A DNA stretch of 64,000 nt, from positions 36,654 through 100,653 of the forward strand of contig JAKQJC010000057.1 of the NCBI GenBank assembly GCA_029561345.1, read 5' to 3'. This document shows, in pieces, positions 24,661 through 33,962 of this stretch. The position numbers and the translations under genes were made by a program. The notes below the pieces were generated by a model. It saw only the letters and a program-made list of their open reading frames with translations. It did no database searches and was not told the DNA's origin. The stretch's first letter is position 1. Each line of letters opens with the position of its first letter. The DNA comes from Chloroflexota bacterium. GTDB taxonomy: Bacteria; Chloroflexota; Anaerolineae; Anaerolineales; Anaerolineaceae.

Positions 24661-25457
24661 TGGACCTCGCCATTAATTTCTCTCATCCCACCGCCGAATT
24701 GCTCTCCAACCGGCAGGTGGATTTTGACTATTTTAAATGCCCCGATTGGCCCGACATGGTGGCTGAGGCACAGCGCCAGAAGCCGGTTTATGTGCATTTT
24801 CCCCTCTGCGCCGGTGATGATTCAGTGGGGAAAACCGACTGGAACCGGGTGGAACATTTTCTCTCCACCACCGCCACCCGTCATGTCAATATGCACATTG
24901 TCAGCCCGGAAGATTTGAACCCGGATGACCCGGCTGCCTGCGAGAAAGCGGTGGCCCAGGTGATCAAGGACGTGGAGGTGGTGGCCGCCCGTTTCGGAAA
25001 AGAAAAGGTCATCATTGAAAATTTCCCAATGAACCACACCCGCCCCTACCTCAGGCCCGTCCTCGAACCGGATGCCATCCAGCATGTGGTGCGCGAAACC
25101 GGCTGCGGGTTCCTCTTCGACCTGGCTCATGCCCGCATCACCGCCCACACCCTGCAGCGCAATGTGCGCGCCTATATCGAAGGACTGCCCATGCATAAAA
25201 TGCAGGAGCTGCACCTCACCGGCATCATCTGGCACGAAGGCGTGCTCACCGATCACCTGCCCATGCAGGATGAAGACTGGGCGCTGGTGGAATGGCTGCT
25301 GGATAACGTGAAAACCGGCCTCTGGCATGCACCCGGCTTTGTTTCATTTGAATACGGCGGCGTGGGCGAGCCCTTTGCCTGGCGCAACGAAAAATCTGTG
25401 CTGGCCCGCCAGATTCCTCACCTGCGCCAGTATTTCCCTGCCAGCACTGCAAAATGA
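24660..25457 (+). CDS. DUF692-like TIM-barrel protein (possible multinuclear iron enzyme)
   Basis: A 265-residue protein with metal-ligand motifs like those of the DUF692 family, whose characterised members MbnB and TglH are multinuclear iron oxygenases of peptide modification. Visible are YVHFPL, HVNMHIVSP, VIIENFPMN, FLFDLAHARI, ELHLTG, the DH pair in LTDHLPMQ, and FVSFEYGG, in the family order. The match is by motif pattern only; a sugar-isomerase-like TIM barrel is the main alternative. The start at 24660 overlaps the cupin stop, and the end overlaps the radical SAM start. No precursor peptide gene is seen. Confidence 0.6.
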   Translation: MDLAINFSHPTAELLSNRQVDFDYFKCPDWPDMVAEAQRQKPVYVHFPLCAGDDSVGKTDWNRVEHFLSTTATRHVNMHIVSPEDLNPDDPAACEKAVAQVIKDVEVVAARFGKEKVIIENFPMNHTRPYLRPVLEPDAIQHVVRETGCGFLFDLAHARITAHTLQRNVRAYIEGLPMHKMQELHLTGIIWHEGVLTDHLPMQDEDWALVEWLLDNVKTGLWHAPGFVSFEYGGVGEPFAWRNEKSVLARQIPHLRQYFPASTAK

Positions 25458-26635
25458 TCCTTTCTGCGCCGCCGTTCCTGCTCAACCTCAAAAGCGCCTG
25501 TCTCACCATCAGCCAGGAGCTGCCGCAGGAAACGCGGGTCGCCAGTTTTGACCTGGCAGGCCGCCTTTGGACAGCCATGAGCGGCGGCGCAGCCTTCCGG
25601 CGCGGACTGGATGGTAAAATCATTGCCAAATGGGGGGCTGCCGAAATCCGCCAGAGGCGCAGCCTGCCGCCGGATGACACCCAACAGCTGTTGCTTGAAA
25701 CCAGCCAGATGGCCGCCAGCGCCCTGGCAGCCCTGCCGCCCTCTTCAGATTCGCTTTTGCGGCAGGTTCTGGAAGCCGCTGCCGCCTTCACCCCTGAAAG
25801 GGCCGCTGCTGATGCCGGGCAGTTCCGCCAGGTCTATTCCCCCATTGGCATCCTCCCCCCCGATCACTACACTGCTCTGGTGCTGCAGGCCGCCAGCGGC
25901 TGCCCATTTAACACATGTACCTTTTGCTCTTTCTACAAAAGCCGCCCCTTTCATGTCAAAACCCCGCCAGAACTGGCAGACCATATCCGCGCCGTCAAGA
26001 GCTATTTGGGACGCGGGCTCAGCCTGCGGCGCACCCTCTTCCTCGGCGATGCCAATGCCCTCTCCATTCCCATGCCGCAGCTCATGGCCCAGCTTGAGGT
26101 CATTCACCGGCACCTGGATGTGCCTGCTCTGGGCGGGCTCTATGCCTTCTGTGATGGCTTCAGCGGCGAGCAAAAATCCTATCAGGACTACGCCGCCCTG
26201 GTCCAGGCGGGTTTTCAGCGCACCTACATCGGCCTCGAAAGCGGCAGCCCTGACCTGATAAACCTGCTGCAAAAGCCGGGTACGCCCCAAGAAGCCATCC
26301 GCGCTGTGCGGCGCATGAAAGAAGGCGGCCTGGCAGTGGGCGTGATCATCCTGCTGGGCGCCGGTGGGCAGGCCTACTCCCGGCGGCATGTGGCCGAAAG
26401 CATTGCCGCCCTCAACGCCATGCCCCTCGATCAGGACGATATCGTGTATTTCTCAGAGCTGGTCGAAACAGAAGAAGGCCCCCCAACCGCCCGGAATGCC
26501 TTCAAATCTTCACTGCGCCCGCTCTCACCGGATGCCTGCCAGGAGCAGGCTCACCAGATCGAAGAGGGATTGGTTTTTACCGGCGGCAGCACCCCCCATA
26601 TCAGCCGCTACGACATCCGCGATTTTATTTATTGA
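25454..26635 (+). CDS. Radical SAM protein
   Basis: A 393-residue protein whose cluster motif is GCPFNTCTFC (Cys150, Cys155, Cys158), a CX4CX2C spacing seen in a COG1032-like branch. A radical SAM barrel follows, with FLGDANAL, TYIGLESGSPDLINLL, and the glycine-rich GVIILLGAGGQ. The first 140 residues are an N-terminal domain I do not recognise (VASFDLAGRLWTAM). It starts four bases inside the DUF692-like gene (ATGA), indicating coupled translation. The substrate is unknown. Confidence 0.85.
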   Translation: MILSAPPFLLNLKSACLTISQELPQETRVASFDLAGRLWTAMSGGAAFRRGLDGKIIAKWGAAEIRQRRSLPPDDTQQLLLETSQMAASALAALPPSSDSLLRQVLEAAAAFTPERAAADAGQFRQVYSPIGILPPDHYTALVLQAASGCPFNTCTFCSFYKSRPFHVKTPPELADHIRAVKSYLGRGLSLRRTLFLGDANALSIPMPQLMAQLEVIHRHLDVPALGGLYAFCDGFSGEQKSYQDYAALVQAGFQRTYIGLESGSPDLINLLQKPGTPQEAIRAVRRMKEGGLAVGVIILLGAGGQAYSRRHVAESIAALNAMPLDQDDIVYFSELVETEEGPPTARNAFKSSLRPLSPDACQEQAHQIEEGLVFTGGSTPHISRYDIRDFIY

Positions 26636-26662
26636 CAAAGGCTAATTTTGCGCAAAACCATG

Positions 26663-26668
26663 TATAAT
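26663..26668 (+). promoter_or_regulatory. Putative -10 box of the first glycosyltransferase gene
   Basis: A perfect TATAAT ends 17 bases before the ATG at 26686, with GGGAG in between as ribosome-binding site. A TTGACA at 26632-26637 is 25 bp upstream of it, too far for a standard promoter. Confidence 0.4.
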
Positions 26669-26685
26669 ATGGGCGCCGGGAGAAA

Positions 26686-27891
26686 ATGAATTTGAAAATT
26701 GCCTATTTTATTCCATCAACTGGCATTTCAGGTGGCATTGCCGTTGTCTGTCAGCATGTGAACCGCCTTATGAAAAGGGGGCATCAGGTTTACCTGGTAT
26801 CTCCTTTAAGAATCGGCTACCTTGATTGGTTCCCCGGTCAAAAAGCGCCCATCATCAATGCGGATGAATATCCTTCTGATATGGATATTCTGGTTGCAAC
26901 AGGCTGGACAACAGCCTACGATATTGTTCACCTGCCGGCAAAAGAGAAATTCTACTTTGTGCAGTCCGATGAGACCCGTTTTTTCCCTGCGGGCAGCCTG
27001 GAACAGCAATTGGCAGCCGTGTCATACCTGATGGATTTTCATTACCTGACCGAAGCCCGTTGGATTCAGGATTGGTTATTGACCCATTTCGGCCATCAGG
27101 CTGATCTGGTGCCCAATGGGTTGGATGAAAATCTTTTTCACCCTGCCAGCCCTTTGGAACCCAAAGGGGAAAAACCGCGTATCTTGTTAGAAGGCTCCAT
27201 CGCCCTGCCCTATAAAGGCATGGAGGAGGCATTTCAGGCAGTCATGGACCTCGACGCTGAAATCTGGTGTGTCAGTTCAAATGGCAAACCGAAACCCGAA
27301 TGGAGATGTGACCGTTTCTTTGACCATGTTCCCATGAGTAAAATGAAGCACATCTATTCCAGTTGTGATATTCTATTAAAATTAAGCCGCGTTGAAGGTT
27401 TTTTTGGTCCCCCCATGGAAATGATGGCCTGCGGGGGCGCCGTGGTGGTGGGAAAAGTCAGCGGTTATGATGAATATATCGTTGATGGGCATAATGCGCT
27501 GGTGGTGGACCCTCAAGATATTCCTGCTGCCAGAGCCGCGGTTTCACGATTGATCAATGATGTGCCGCTGCGGAAGCAATTGATATCGAATGGCCTCCAA
27601 ACAGCCGCTGATTGGCCCTGGGAAACTTTTATTGATCGTCTGGAGGCATGTTTCATCAGGGTGCTTGATGAAAAAAAACCAGCATCCATTCCACGCCAGA
27701 TCGCCAATCAGGGGCTTGCTGCTGCCTATCTGAATTCCCTTCAAACAGCAGGCACAGCACAACACAAATTGATTGAGCCTATTGACATCTTTTTTGAGAA
27801 AATCAGGCGCATCCATTGGATAAAAAAATCAGCTGAATTATCTTACCGTTTTTTTAAATCGGCCAAGTCGAAAATGAATAGGAATACCTGA
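26686..27891 (+). CDS. Glycosyltransferase family 4-like protein
   Basis: A 401-residue GT-B fold protein. The N-terminal domain opens IAYFIPSTGISGGIAVV with the Gly-rich acceptor loop. The C-terminal domain has RILLEGSIALPYKGM, the donor-binding stretch KLSRVEGFFGPPMEMMACGG, where the GT4 Glu-x7-Glu appears as E...E, and VVVGKVSGYDEYI. It probably adds a sugar to a lipid-linked glycan on the cytosolic face. Base composition is intermediate between the GC-rich flank and the AT-rich island it opens. A GT2 gene follows 41 bp downstream. Confidence 0.85.
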   Translation: MNLKIAYFIPSTGISGGIAVVCQHVNRLMKRGHQVYLVSPLRIGYLDWFPGQKAPIINADEYPSDMDILVATGWTTAYDIVHLPAKEKFYFVQSDETRFFPAGSLEQQLAAVSYLMDFHYLTEARWIQDWLLTHFGHQADLVPNGLDENLFHPASPLEPKGEKPRILLEGSIALPYKGMEEAFQAVMDLDAEIWCVSSNGKPKPEWRCDRFFDHVPMSKMKHIYSSCDILLKLSRVEGFFGPPMEMMACGGAVVVGKVSGYDEYIVDGHNALVVDPQDIPAARAAVSRLINDVPLRKQLISNGLQTAADWPWETFIDRLEACFIRVLDEKKPASIPRQIANQGLAAAYLNSLQTAGTAQHKLIEPIDIFFEKIRRIHWIKKSAELSYRFFKSAKSKMNRNT

Positions 27892-27932
27892 TTTATGTTT
27901 CGACCATGCCCATATATCCTTTCGGAGCAATA

Positions 27933-28886
27933 ATGCAAGATAATATTCTAATTTCAGTGATCGTTCTGACCTACAATCAAGAGGGAACGATTCGCCAAAC
28001 CCTTGAAAGCATTTTAACTCAGGATCATACCTTCCCTTATGAAATCGTTATTGGCGATGATGGCTCAAGCGACCACACAATAGAGATACTTCAAACCTAC
28101 CAGGAAAAATTCCCCAATATCATTAAGCTTTATGTAAATGAAAAGAATCTGGGAGTTGTAAAGAATTATTATTCAATTCTCGATCGTTGTTCCGGAAAAT
28201 ATATTATGTTATGCGCTGGCGATGATTATTGGCTCCCTGGAAAAATTTCAATCCAAATGAATTTCATGGAAACGAACCCTAAGGTAGGTGTGTTATATGG
28301 CGTTTGTCATATTTATGACACAGATAAGAAAATGCTTATTGAAAATAGAAATCCGCCAGTCATTCCTAAATCCAGTTATTTTGATGCGCTTCTTGAGGGT
28401 AACTTTATTCCCACGTTAACTGTGTGTTATCGCCGAGAATTATATACCAAATATATTAACAAAGAGATTTTTCTAGGATTTTTGATGGAAGATTACCCAA
28501 TGTGGCTCGAGTTCTCGCAGCATACTGATTTTGCTGCTTTACCTCAGGCAGTGGCAGTTTACCGGATGTCCCCCCTTTCGCTATCTGGAAGTGCGGATGA
28601 AGAAAAATATATTCAATTTAATAAAGCTGTCATATCCATTCAACAGTATTTTTTGTCTTCAGCTAAAGTGATCAATCCTGAATACAAACGAGCTAAACTA
28701 TTGATGCATATATGCATCAATAGTTTATTGAATGAAAAATATATAATAGCGCAATATTTCTGGCAACAGATCTCATTAGTTACTTTGATTAAATCATTCA
28801 ATTTAAACCAGATTTTGAATTATCTCCAAATAAAACTGTCTATCTTCTTCCGAAAACGCTTAATTCTCATGCGATTAACTGGTTAA
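27933..28886 (+). CDS. Glycosyltransferase family 2 protein
   Basis: A 317-residue GT-A enzyme. It begins ISVIVLTYNQEGTIRQTLES and carries IVIGDDGSSDHT, a divalent-metal DxD equivalent in CAGDDYW, and LMEDYPMWLEF as the acceptor/base region. The ATG at 27933 is preceded by CGGAG at 27923-27927; an in-frame ATG nine codons earlier lacks such a site. It lies in the AT-rich island with codon use unlike the flanking genes. It converges on the flippase gene with a 42-bp gap that shows no terminator. Confidence 0.85.
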   Translation: MQDNILISVIVLTYNQEGTIRQTLESILTQDHTFPYEIVIGDDGSSDHTIEILQTYQEKFPNIIKLYVNEKNLGVVKNYYSILDRCSGKYIMLCAGDDYWLPGKISIQMNFMETNPKVGVLYGVCHIYDTDKKMLIENRNPPVIPKSSYFDALLEGNFIPTLTVCYRRELYTKYINKEIFLGFLMEDYPMWLEFSQHTDFAALPQAVAVYRMSPLSLSGSADEEKYIQFNKAVISIQQYFLSSAKVINPEYKRAKLLMHICINSLLNEKYIIAQYFWQQISLVTLIKSFNLNQILNYLQIKLSIFFRKRLILMRLTG

Positions 28887-28928
28887 GAGCCTCATAATGA
28901 ATAATTTGTATCAATCAGCAATGCCGTC

Positions 28929-30422
28929 TCAAGGTCTAAATATTTTGACCGCCCTTTTTATTATTTTTTGAGGAGAAATGTGGACCCGTTGTTGTAATTC
29001 AATATATGAGTAGATACAAGAACCCGCGCATACCAAAAACATCAATAAATAGGTGACAGGATGAACAAAAAAAATCAGAGAGAATATGAGTATTATGGCA
29101 GAAGTCATCGCAATCATTATGAATTTTATGATTGCTTTATTGGTTGAATATCCATATAATTTGTAGGTTACTATAGACAGAATGATGAAATAAACAAAAT
29201 AATTGCAGAAATATGCAATAGCTATGCCGTTGAGCCCGCCCAAGGAATATCCAATAATGCTAGCAATGAGATTCTGAAGATTTCCCCCAATCCCCTCCAG
29301 TAAAAAGAAAGTTTTTTTATCGCCTTTGGCAAAAGAAATATAACCTATTGGGTAAGATGCAGCCTTCAGAATCGTACCTAAACACATTATTCTAATAAAA
29401 GTAACCACCGGCAAAAACTCGGGAGATAATAAAATTTGGATAACAACCGGAGCCAATAAGATGAGGAAGTTAAGAATTGGGCTGATCAGCAATAGGGTAA
29501 TTTCTGATTGTTCATTGGCAATTTTTCTGATATTCAGATTATCTTTACTGGCTGCTGACAATTGCGGAAAATAGCCTACTACCATGGCTGAAAAAATTAG
29601 GCCAACATATTGCGTCGTTATATTTGAGCCCGATTGATATAATCCAAGTTCTGAAAGAGAGCCATTGATGGTGATATAGGTATTGATTAAGAAAATGACC
29701 AGATTACCAATCAAAGATGTCAGCATCATGGCAATTCCTAATTTAGCCATTTCCATACCAGATTCAATTATTTCTCTGACTGAGGTTTGGACAATGGGTA
29801 TATTAAGACGTCTGACGCAATAATGAGCGACAGCAAAATTTACGAATGAACTCCCAACTAAACCAGGGACAATACCTTCTTGCCCCCAGAAATAATAGAG
29901 TGGGATTATCAGCAGCAGACTGAGCAGAGTGCCAAGTAAATTAGAAATTGCTAACTCTTTATAACTTTTAGTGCCCTGTAAAATTGTGTTCTGGTTTCCC
30001 CACAAAATTGTAAAGGCGACATGAACGGACAGGGCAATAAAGGAAAGGGTATAATCCGGCGTCTGAAATGCAGAAATGCTTAACAGAGGGGCACATATTA
30101 CGGTTAGTATTACACCTAATGCAGCTGTGGCATAGGAGGAGTAAACAAAAATAGTATATGTTCTACTAAGCTTTTCTCGATCGTTTTCCTCACAGGCTTG
30201 AGCAATATTCCGAATACCGCTTAAATTAAGGCCAAGTGTAGCTATTGCACTGATGATAACCAGTGAAGAAATATATTGTGTAGATATACCAACGCCAGCG
30301 CTACCCAACAGCACAGCAACGAGCTTACCCCGGAGAATAGAGAGCAATATCTGGAATACCTGCACACCGCCAAAAATCGCGGTCGTTTGTAATGCGATCC
30401 TGTAGGTTTTTCCTTCAGCCAT
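28929..30422 (-). CDS. Wzx-type polysaccharide/lipid-linked oligosaccharide flippase
   Basis: A 497-residue membrane protein with about twelve to fourteen hydrophobic segments and the MOP-superfamily pattern of O-antigen translocases. The N-terminal IFGGVQVFQILLSILRGKLVAVLLG and a central FAKGDKKTFFLLEGIGGN are typical. It would move the undecaprenyl-linked repeat unit across the membrane. It is the last gene of an eight-gene minus-strand operon whose other members make an acylated amino sugar. Very AT-rich. No Wzy polymerase was found in the window. Confidence 0.85.
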   Translation of the reverse strand: MAEGKTYRIALQTTAIFGGVQVFQILLSILRGKLVAVLLGSAGVGISTQYISSLVIISAIATLGLNLSGIRNIAQACEENDREKLSRTYTIFVYSSYATAALGVILTVICAPLLSISAFQTPDYTLSFIALSVHVAFTILWGNQNTILQGTKSYKELAISNLLGTLLSLLLIIPLYYFWGQEGIVPGLVGSSFVNFAVAHYCVRRLNIPIVQTSVREIIESGMEMAKLGIAMMLTSLIGNLVIFLINTYITINGSLSELGLYQSGSNITTQYVGLIFSAMVVGYFPQLSAASKDNLNIRKIANEQSEITLLLISPILNFLILLAPVVIQILLSPEFLPVVTFIRIMCLGTILKAASYPIGYISFAKGDKKTFFLLEGIGGNLQNLIASIIGYSLGGLNGIAIAYFCNYFVYFIILSIVTYKLYGYSTNKAIIKFIMIAMTSAIILIFSLIFFVHPVTYLLMFLVCAGSCIYSYIELQQRVHISPQKIIKRAVKIFRP

Positions 30423-30428
30423 TACTTT

Positions 30429-31532
30429 TTACCAGGCATTGACCACATCAATAACATATGCTATCTGTTCCTTTGTTAGAAACGGACTAAGCGGTAAACT
30501 GATCACCTGGCGATGAATTTGTTCGGTAATAGGCAAAGAAAGATGTGCCAGCTCTTTGTACGCTTCCTGTTTATGGGGCGGAATAGGGTAATGAATCACC
30601 GTTTGAATTCCCTTATGCGTTAAATACCGCTGAAAGTCCTCCCGATCCTCAACTCTGACGACATACACATGATGGACATGTGCCGCTTCACCATGAAGAA
30701 CTACGGGTAACACAATTTTGTGATTTCTAATGCCTTGTTGATAAGCTTCAACTACGTTTCTGCGAAGCTGATTATCAGCATCTAACCTGGCTAATTTAAC
30801 AGTAAGTATACCAGCTTGAATCTCATCAAGCCGCGAATTAAATCCCTTCGTCAGGTTCACATATTTCTTTTGTGATCCATAGTTTGCAAGGGCGCGAACC
30901 ATAGAGGCCAATTCATCATCTGACGTGGTTACCGCTCCAGCATCGCCTAATGCGCCCAAATTTTTTCCAGGATAAAAACTATGACCTGCGGCGTCACCAA
31001 GGTTGCCAGACCGTCTTCCTTTGTAAATGGCGCCATGTGATTGTGCCGCATCTTCAATTACTTTAAGGCCAAAGTTTCTTGCAATTTCAAGAATACGATC
31101 CATGTCACAAAGTTGGCCATATAGGTGAACGGGCATGATGGCCTTGGTTTTTGGTGTAATTACTTGTTCGATCTTGTTCGAATCAATGCAATAATGGGTA
31201 ATATCTGGTTCAACTAAGACGGGGGTCAAATTATTAGCCGTTATCGCCAAAAGTGTGGCAATATAAGTGTTAGCAGGCACAATCACTTCATCGTAATCCT
31301 TCATTAACCCAAGCTCTTTATATGCCCGCAAAATCAAAATCAATGCATCCAAACCATTTCCCACACCTATGCAATGTTTTGCCCCGGTAAAAGTGCTATA
31401 AGCATCTTCAAACTGCCTACAACGATCTCCATGGATATACCATCCACTATTAACGGTTTGAATTACATTTTCAATGAGTTCATTTCCAAAAGATGTGGTG
31501 ATCTCTTTCAATGATAAAAACGGGATCTCCAT
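30429..31532 (-). CDS. DegT/DnrJ/EryC1 family sugar aminotransferase, FdtB/QdtB-like
   Basis: A 367-residue PLP enzyme. Lys190 in [15 protein letters not shown] is the predicted Schiff-base lysine, DAAQSHGA holds the cofactor Asp, and the early block GVGNGLDAL is the phosphate-binding region. Such enzymes convert a keto-sugar nucleotide to an amino sugar. Adjacent FdtA-like 3,4-ketoisomerases point to amination at C3, as in FdtB/QdtB making dTDP-3-amino-3,6-dideoxyhexoses. The start at 31532 has GAAAGGA upstream; an in-frame ATG twelve codons earlier is less likely. Confidence 0.87.
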   Translation of the reverse strand: MEIPFLSLKEITTSFGNELIENVIQTVNSGWYIHGDRCRQFEDAYSTFTGAKHCIGVGNGLDALILILRAYKELGLMKDYDEVIVPANTYIATLLAITANNLTPVLVEPDITHYCIDSNKIEQVITPKTKAIMPVHLYGQLCDMDRILEIARNFGLKVIEDAAQSHGAIYKGRRSGNLGDAAGHSFYPGKNLGALGDAGAVTTSDDELASMVRALANYGSQKKYVNLTKGFNSRLDEIQAGILTVKLARLDADNQLRRNVVEAYQQGIRNHKIVLPVVLHGEAAHVHHVYVVRVEDREDFQRYLTHKGIQTVIHYPIPPHKQEAYKELAHLSLPITEQIHRQVISLPLSPFLTKEQIAYVIDVVNAW

Positions 31533-31591
31533 GGTTTGTCCTTTCAATATTTGGCTTTTAACCATCAATTATCAGCCATGATAAATTCGCT

Positions 31592-32014
31592 TCAGAGCGA
31601 AAATCCTTTAAATCTAAGAAATTCATCATAATTTCGAAGATAATCTGATTCTTCATACACCAGAGATGCCAAAACCAGACATACTGAACCTGAAGAAAAG
31701 TTGTTCAATTCTCGCCAAATACCAGGAACAAGGAATAATCCTTGATAGGGACGATTAAGCCTGTATGTGATTTTATTCCTGCCATCATCCAAAATCACAT
31801 CAAAGCTACCACTGGCTGCAATTAATAATTGATACAGATTTCGATGTGCATGACCACCTCTCGTTTCGCCTCCTGGAACATCATAAAGGTAATAAATTCT
31901 CTTTATTTCAAAAGGGACGGCCTTGTAACTTTCAAGGACAGTTATATTTCCCTTGCTGAATCCCATTTTTTCCAGCACCAGCATCGAGCAATCGTGGATA
32001 GTTGAACTATTCAT
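31592..32014 (-). CDS. FdtA/QdtA-like sugar 3,4-ketoisomerase, catalytically intact copy
   Basis: A 140-residue cupin of the WxcM/FdtA family that isomerises dTDP-4-keto-6-deoxyglucose to the 3-keto sugar. It has the family core FEIKRIYYLYDVPGGETRGGHAH with the catalytic HxH (His55, His57), then SGSFDVILDDG, NRPYQGLFLVPGIW and the C-terminal YEESDYLRNYDEF. Its start overlaps the stop of a paralogue by 8 bp, so the two form a tandem pair. It supplies substrate for the aminotransferase immediately downstream. Confidence 0.85.
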   Translation of the reverse strand: MNSSTIHDCSMLVLEKMGFSKGNITVLESYKAVPFEIKRIYYLYDVPGGETRGGHAHRNLYQLLIAASGSFDVILDDGRNKITYRLNRPYQGLFLVPGIWRELNNFSSGSVCLVLASLVYEESDYLRNYDEFLRFKGFSL

Positions 32015-32423
32015 AGCAACTCATCATCCTTAAGCATTCAACAAACTTGTCGTGATGACGAATATAATCACTTTCATCAAATTCCATTGACGAAACAATA
32101 AGTGCTAAAGAATTTGTCGAAAAATTATCAACTTCACACCAGTGCAATGGAGGAATCAACAGTCCAAAATCAGGTCGATTTAAATGATACTTTGATTTTT
32201 TATTTCCATCATCTAATACAACGTCAAAACTGCCTGACAAAGCAATAATCAAGCTTTCATTTTTCAAACAAGCATAACCATCAATAGATTCTCCCCCAAA
32301 TACATCAAAAATATAATAGATACGTTTAATTTCAAATGGAATATGCTTATAAGATTCTATAAAGGTTAAATTACCGCGCGGATCAATAATTTTTGGCAGT
32401 TGAATTAATGGACAATTAGACAT
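32007..32423 (-). CDS. FdtA-like paralogue with degenerate active site
   Basis: A 138-residue protein clearly homologous to the following FdtA-like gene (shared FEIKRIYY, SGSFDVVLDDG, DESDYIRHHDKF). The RGxHAH motif has become IDGYAC: Tyr50 and Cys52 replace the two histidines and the Arg is lost (codons about 32267-32278). The frame is intact and the fold residues are kept, so it is probably a binding partner, a regulator or an enzyme with another chemistry, and not a decaying pseudogene. It overlaps both neighbours (8 bp each). Confidence 0.8.
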   Translation of the reverse strand: MSNCPLIQLPKIIDPRGNLTFIESYKHIPFEIKRIYYIFDVFGGESIDGYACLKNESLIIALSGSFDVVLDDGNKKSKYHLNRPDFGLLIPPLHWCEVDNFSTNSLALIVSSMEFDESDYIRHHDKFVECLRMMSCYE

Positions 32424-33231
32424 TGTGATCTTTTTTTTGAAGCATCAATTTCCACTGTTGATAACCAATACCTTGCCAAGGCATACCCCGTTCAAAGTGT
32501 TCTCGCCAGGGGTACATTTGATTTCCTTCCATTCCAGGTTGTGTATTGAAGATATGATGAATGGATCCCAAATTCTTGGCCGGGTTTCCAATCACCACGG
32601 TTTCATCAGGAACATCATGACGCACAAGTGACATAGCACCCACTAATGAATCTTTGCCAATTTTTATTCCAGGCAATAAAACTGATTTAGTGGCAATAAC
32701 TGAATAATCGCCAATTTCTACTCCCATTATAATATTTGAAGGAGGATATGGATCATTGGTTAAAACCGTATATGGGTATACCCAAACAAAATTTCCTATC
32801 TTACTCTTCTGACCTACTTGAACATTACCATGAATCCTCACATAATCACCTAAGATGCAGTCCCCTTGGATATCCGATAATGTGCCAATCCTACAATTCT
32901 TTCCGATTTTGGTCTTTTCCCGAACGCATACGCGATGACCTGTTTCAAAATCCGGACCTATTACAGAACCGGAATAAATAATGGAACCTGATCGAATAAT
33001 TGCTCTTTCGCTTATGGATAAAGGCGGATTCTGATAGTCCATTTGTGAATAATATTCCGCTGCCGGCTCACCCAAAATACAATGGGGTCCAATTATTGAA
33101 TTATCTCCAATATGGACATTATCGTAAATGATTGTATGTGCCCCAATGGTCACGTTTTGACCAATTACTGCATTCGGGCTAATCATTGCTGATGGATTAA
33201 TCATACCTCTCTCAAAGCCTGACATGTTCAT
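32416..33231 (-). CDS. Left-handed beta-helix acyltransferase
   Basis: A 271-residue hexapeptide-repeat protein. Imperfect [LIV]GxxxxI repeats run from about residue 12 ([22 protein letters not shown]) to about 220 ([20 protein letters not shown]) and close with [11 protein letters not shown]. It is longer than most sugar N-acetyltransferases (150-220 residues) and nearer in size to LpxA-type acyl-ACP enzymes. With an ACP gene in the same operon, I infer transfer of an acyl group to the 3-amino sugar; acetyl-CoA use remains possible. The start overlaps the SDR stop by 4 bp. Confidence 0.82.
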   Translation of the reverse strand: MNMSGFERGMINPSAMISPNAVIGQNVTIGAHTIIYDNVHIGDNSIIGPHCILGEPAAEYYSQMDYQNPPLSISERAIIRSGSIIYSGSVIGPDFETGHRVCVREKTKIGKNCRIGTLSDIQGDCILGDYVRIHGNVQVGQKSKIGNFVWVYPYTVLTNDPYPPSNIIMGVEIGDYSVIATKSVLLPGIKIGKDSLVGAMSLVRHDVPDETVVIGNPAKNLGSIHHIFNTQPGMEGNQMYPWREHFERGMPWQGIGYQQWKLMLQKKDHNV

Positions 33232-33959
33232 GCTGTAAGTCCTCCATCCACATATATTGTTTGACCTGTAATAAAACTAGCCTTGGGAGAGATAAGAAAT
33301 TCAACCAATGGAATTACATCCGCGGGGCAACCTAATCTGCCTGCTGGTGTTCTTCGGGTAATTTGTTTTTTTTGCTCTTCAGATAAGCCATGAGACATAT
33401 CTGTTTCCAGAAAACCTGGTGCAATCGAATTAACAGTGATACCACGATCCCCTAATTCACGGGCTAGGCTTCGGGTAAAACCATCCAATCCCGCTTTTGT
33501 GATAGAATAAACGGATAATCCACGATATCCTGTTTTACCAACTATTGATGTTATATTGATAATCCTCCCAGACCGATTAATTAACATATCCCTGACGCAT
33601 AATTTTGTAAGGATAATCGTCCCTTTGAGATTAACCGATAACATTTTATCAATTTGATCCTCACTTTGACTAGCCAAGACCCCATCCACTGCAATTCCAG
33701 CATTATTTATCAAGACATCAATTTTACCAAATTTTTCCTTCACGGATTTTATAAACTGGGGTAACTTTTCTGTTTCAGAAATATCGTTCTGACTGAAATA
33801 AAACCGTCGACTTATAGCAGAATCCGCCTGCAATGTATCGATGAATTCTGATGAATGTCTACTAAAAGTAGAAACCTCATACTCAGGTAAACTTAGGAAG
33901 TATTTAATGATATCCTTTCCTAAGCCTCTACTTCCACCACTCACTAAAATAGAGACCAT
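33228..33959 (-). CDS. Short-chain dehydrogenase, FabG-like
   Basis: A 243-residue classical SDR. The nucleotide-binding SGGSRGLG (residues 7-14), NNAG (85-88), catalytic Ser138, Tyr151 and Lys155 (YSITK), and the C-terminal [11 protein letters not shown] are all present. It is most like 3-oxoacyl-ACP reductases. Between an adenylate-forming ligase/ACP pair and an acyltransferase, it probably reduces a beta-ketoacyl thioester to the 3-hydroxyacyl form before attachment to the amino sugar; this role is inferred from context. It lies 3 bp after the ligase gene. Confidence 0.87.
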   Translation of the reverse strand: MVSILVSGGSRGLGKDIIKYFLSLPEYEVSTFSRHSSEFIDTLQADSAISRRFYFSQNDISETEKLPQFIKSVKEKFGKIDVLINNAGIAVDGVLASQSEDQIDKMLSVNLKGTIILTKLCVRDMLINRSGRIINITSIVGKTGYRGLSVYSITKAGLDGFTRSLARELGDRGITVNSIAPGFLETDMSHGLSEEQKKQITRRTPAGRLGCPADVIPLVEFLISPKASFITGQTIYVDGGLTA

Positions 33960-33962
33960 AAT

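Noticed and set aside
26632..26668. TTGACA and TATAAT as one promoter before the first glycosyltransferase
   Set aside because: The spacing is 25 bp, too long for a housekeeping promoter; only the -10 box is kept as a tentative feature.
32007..32423. Degenerate FdtA copy as a pseudogene
   Set aside because: The frame is intact, overlaps both neighbours in an operon, and conserved non-catalytic residues are kept, which argues for selection.
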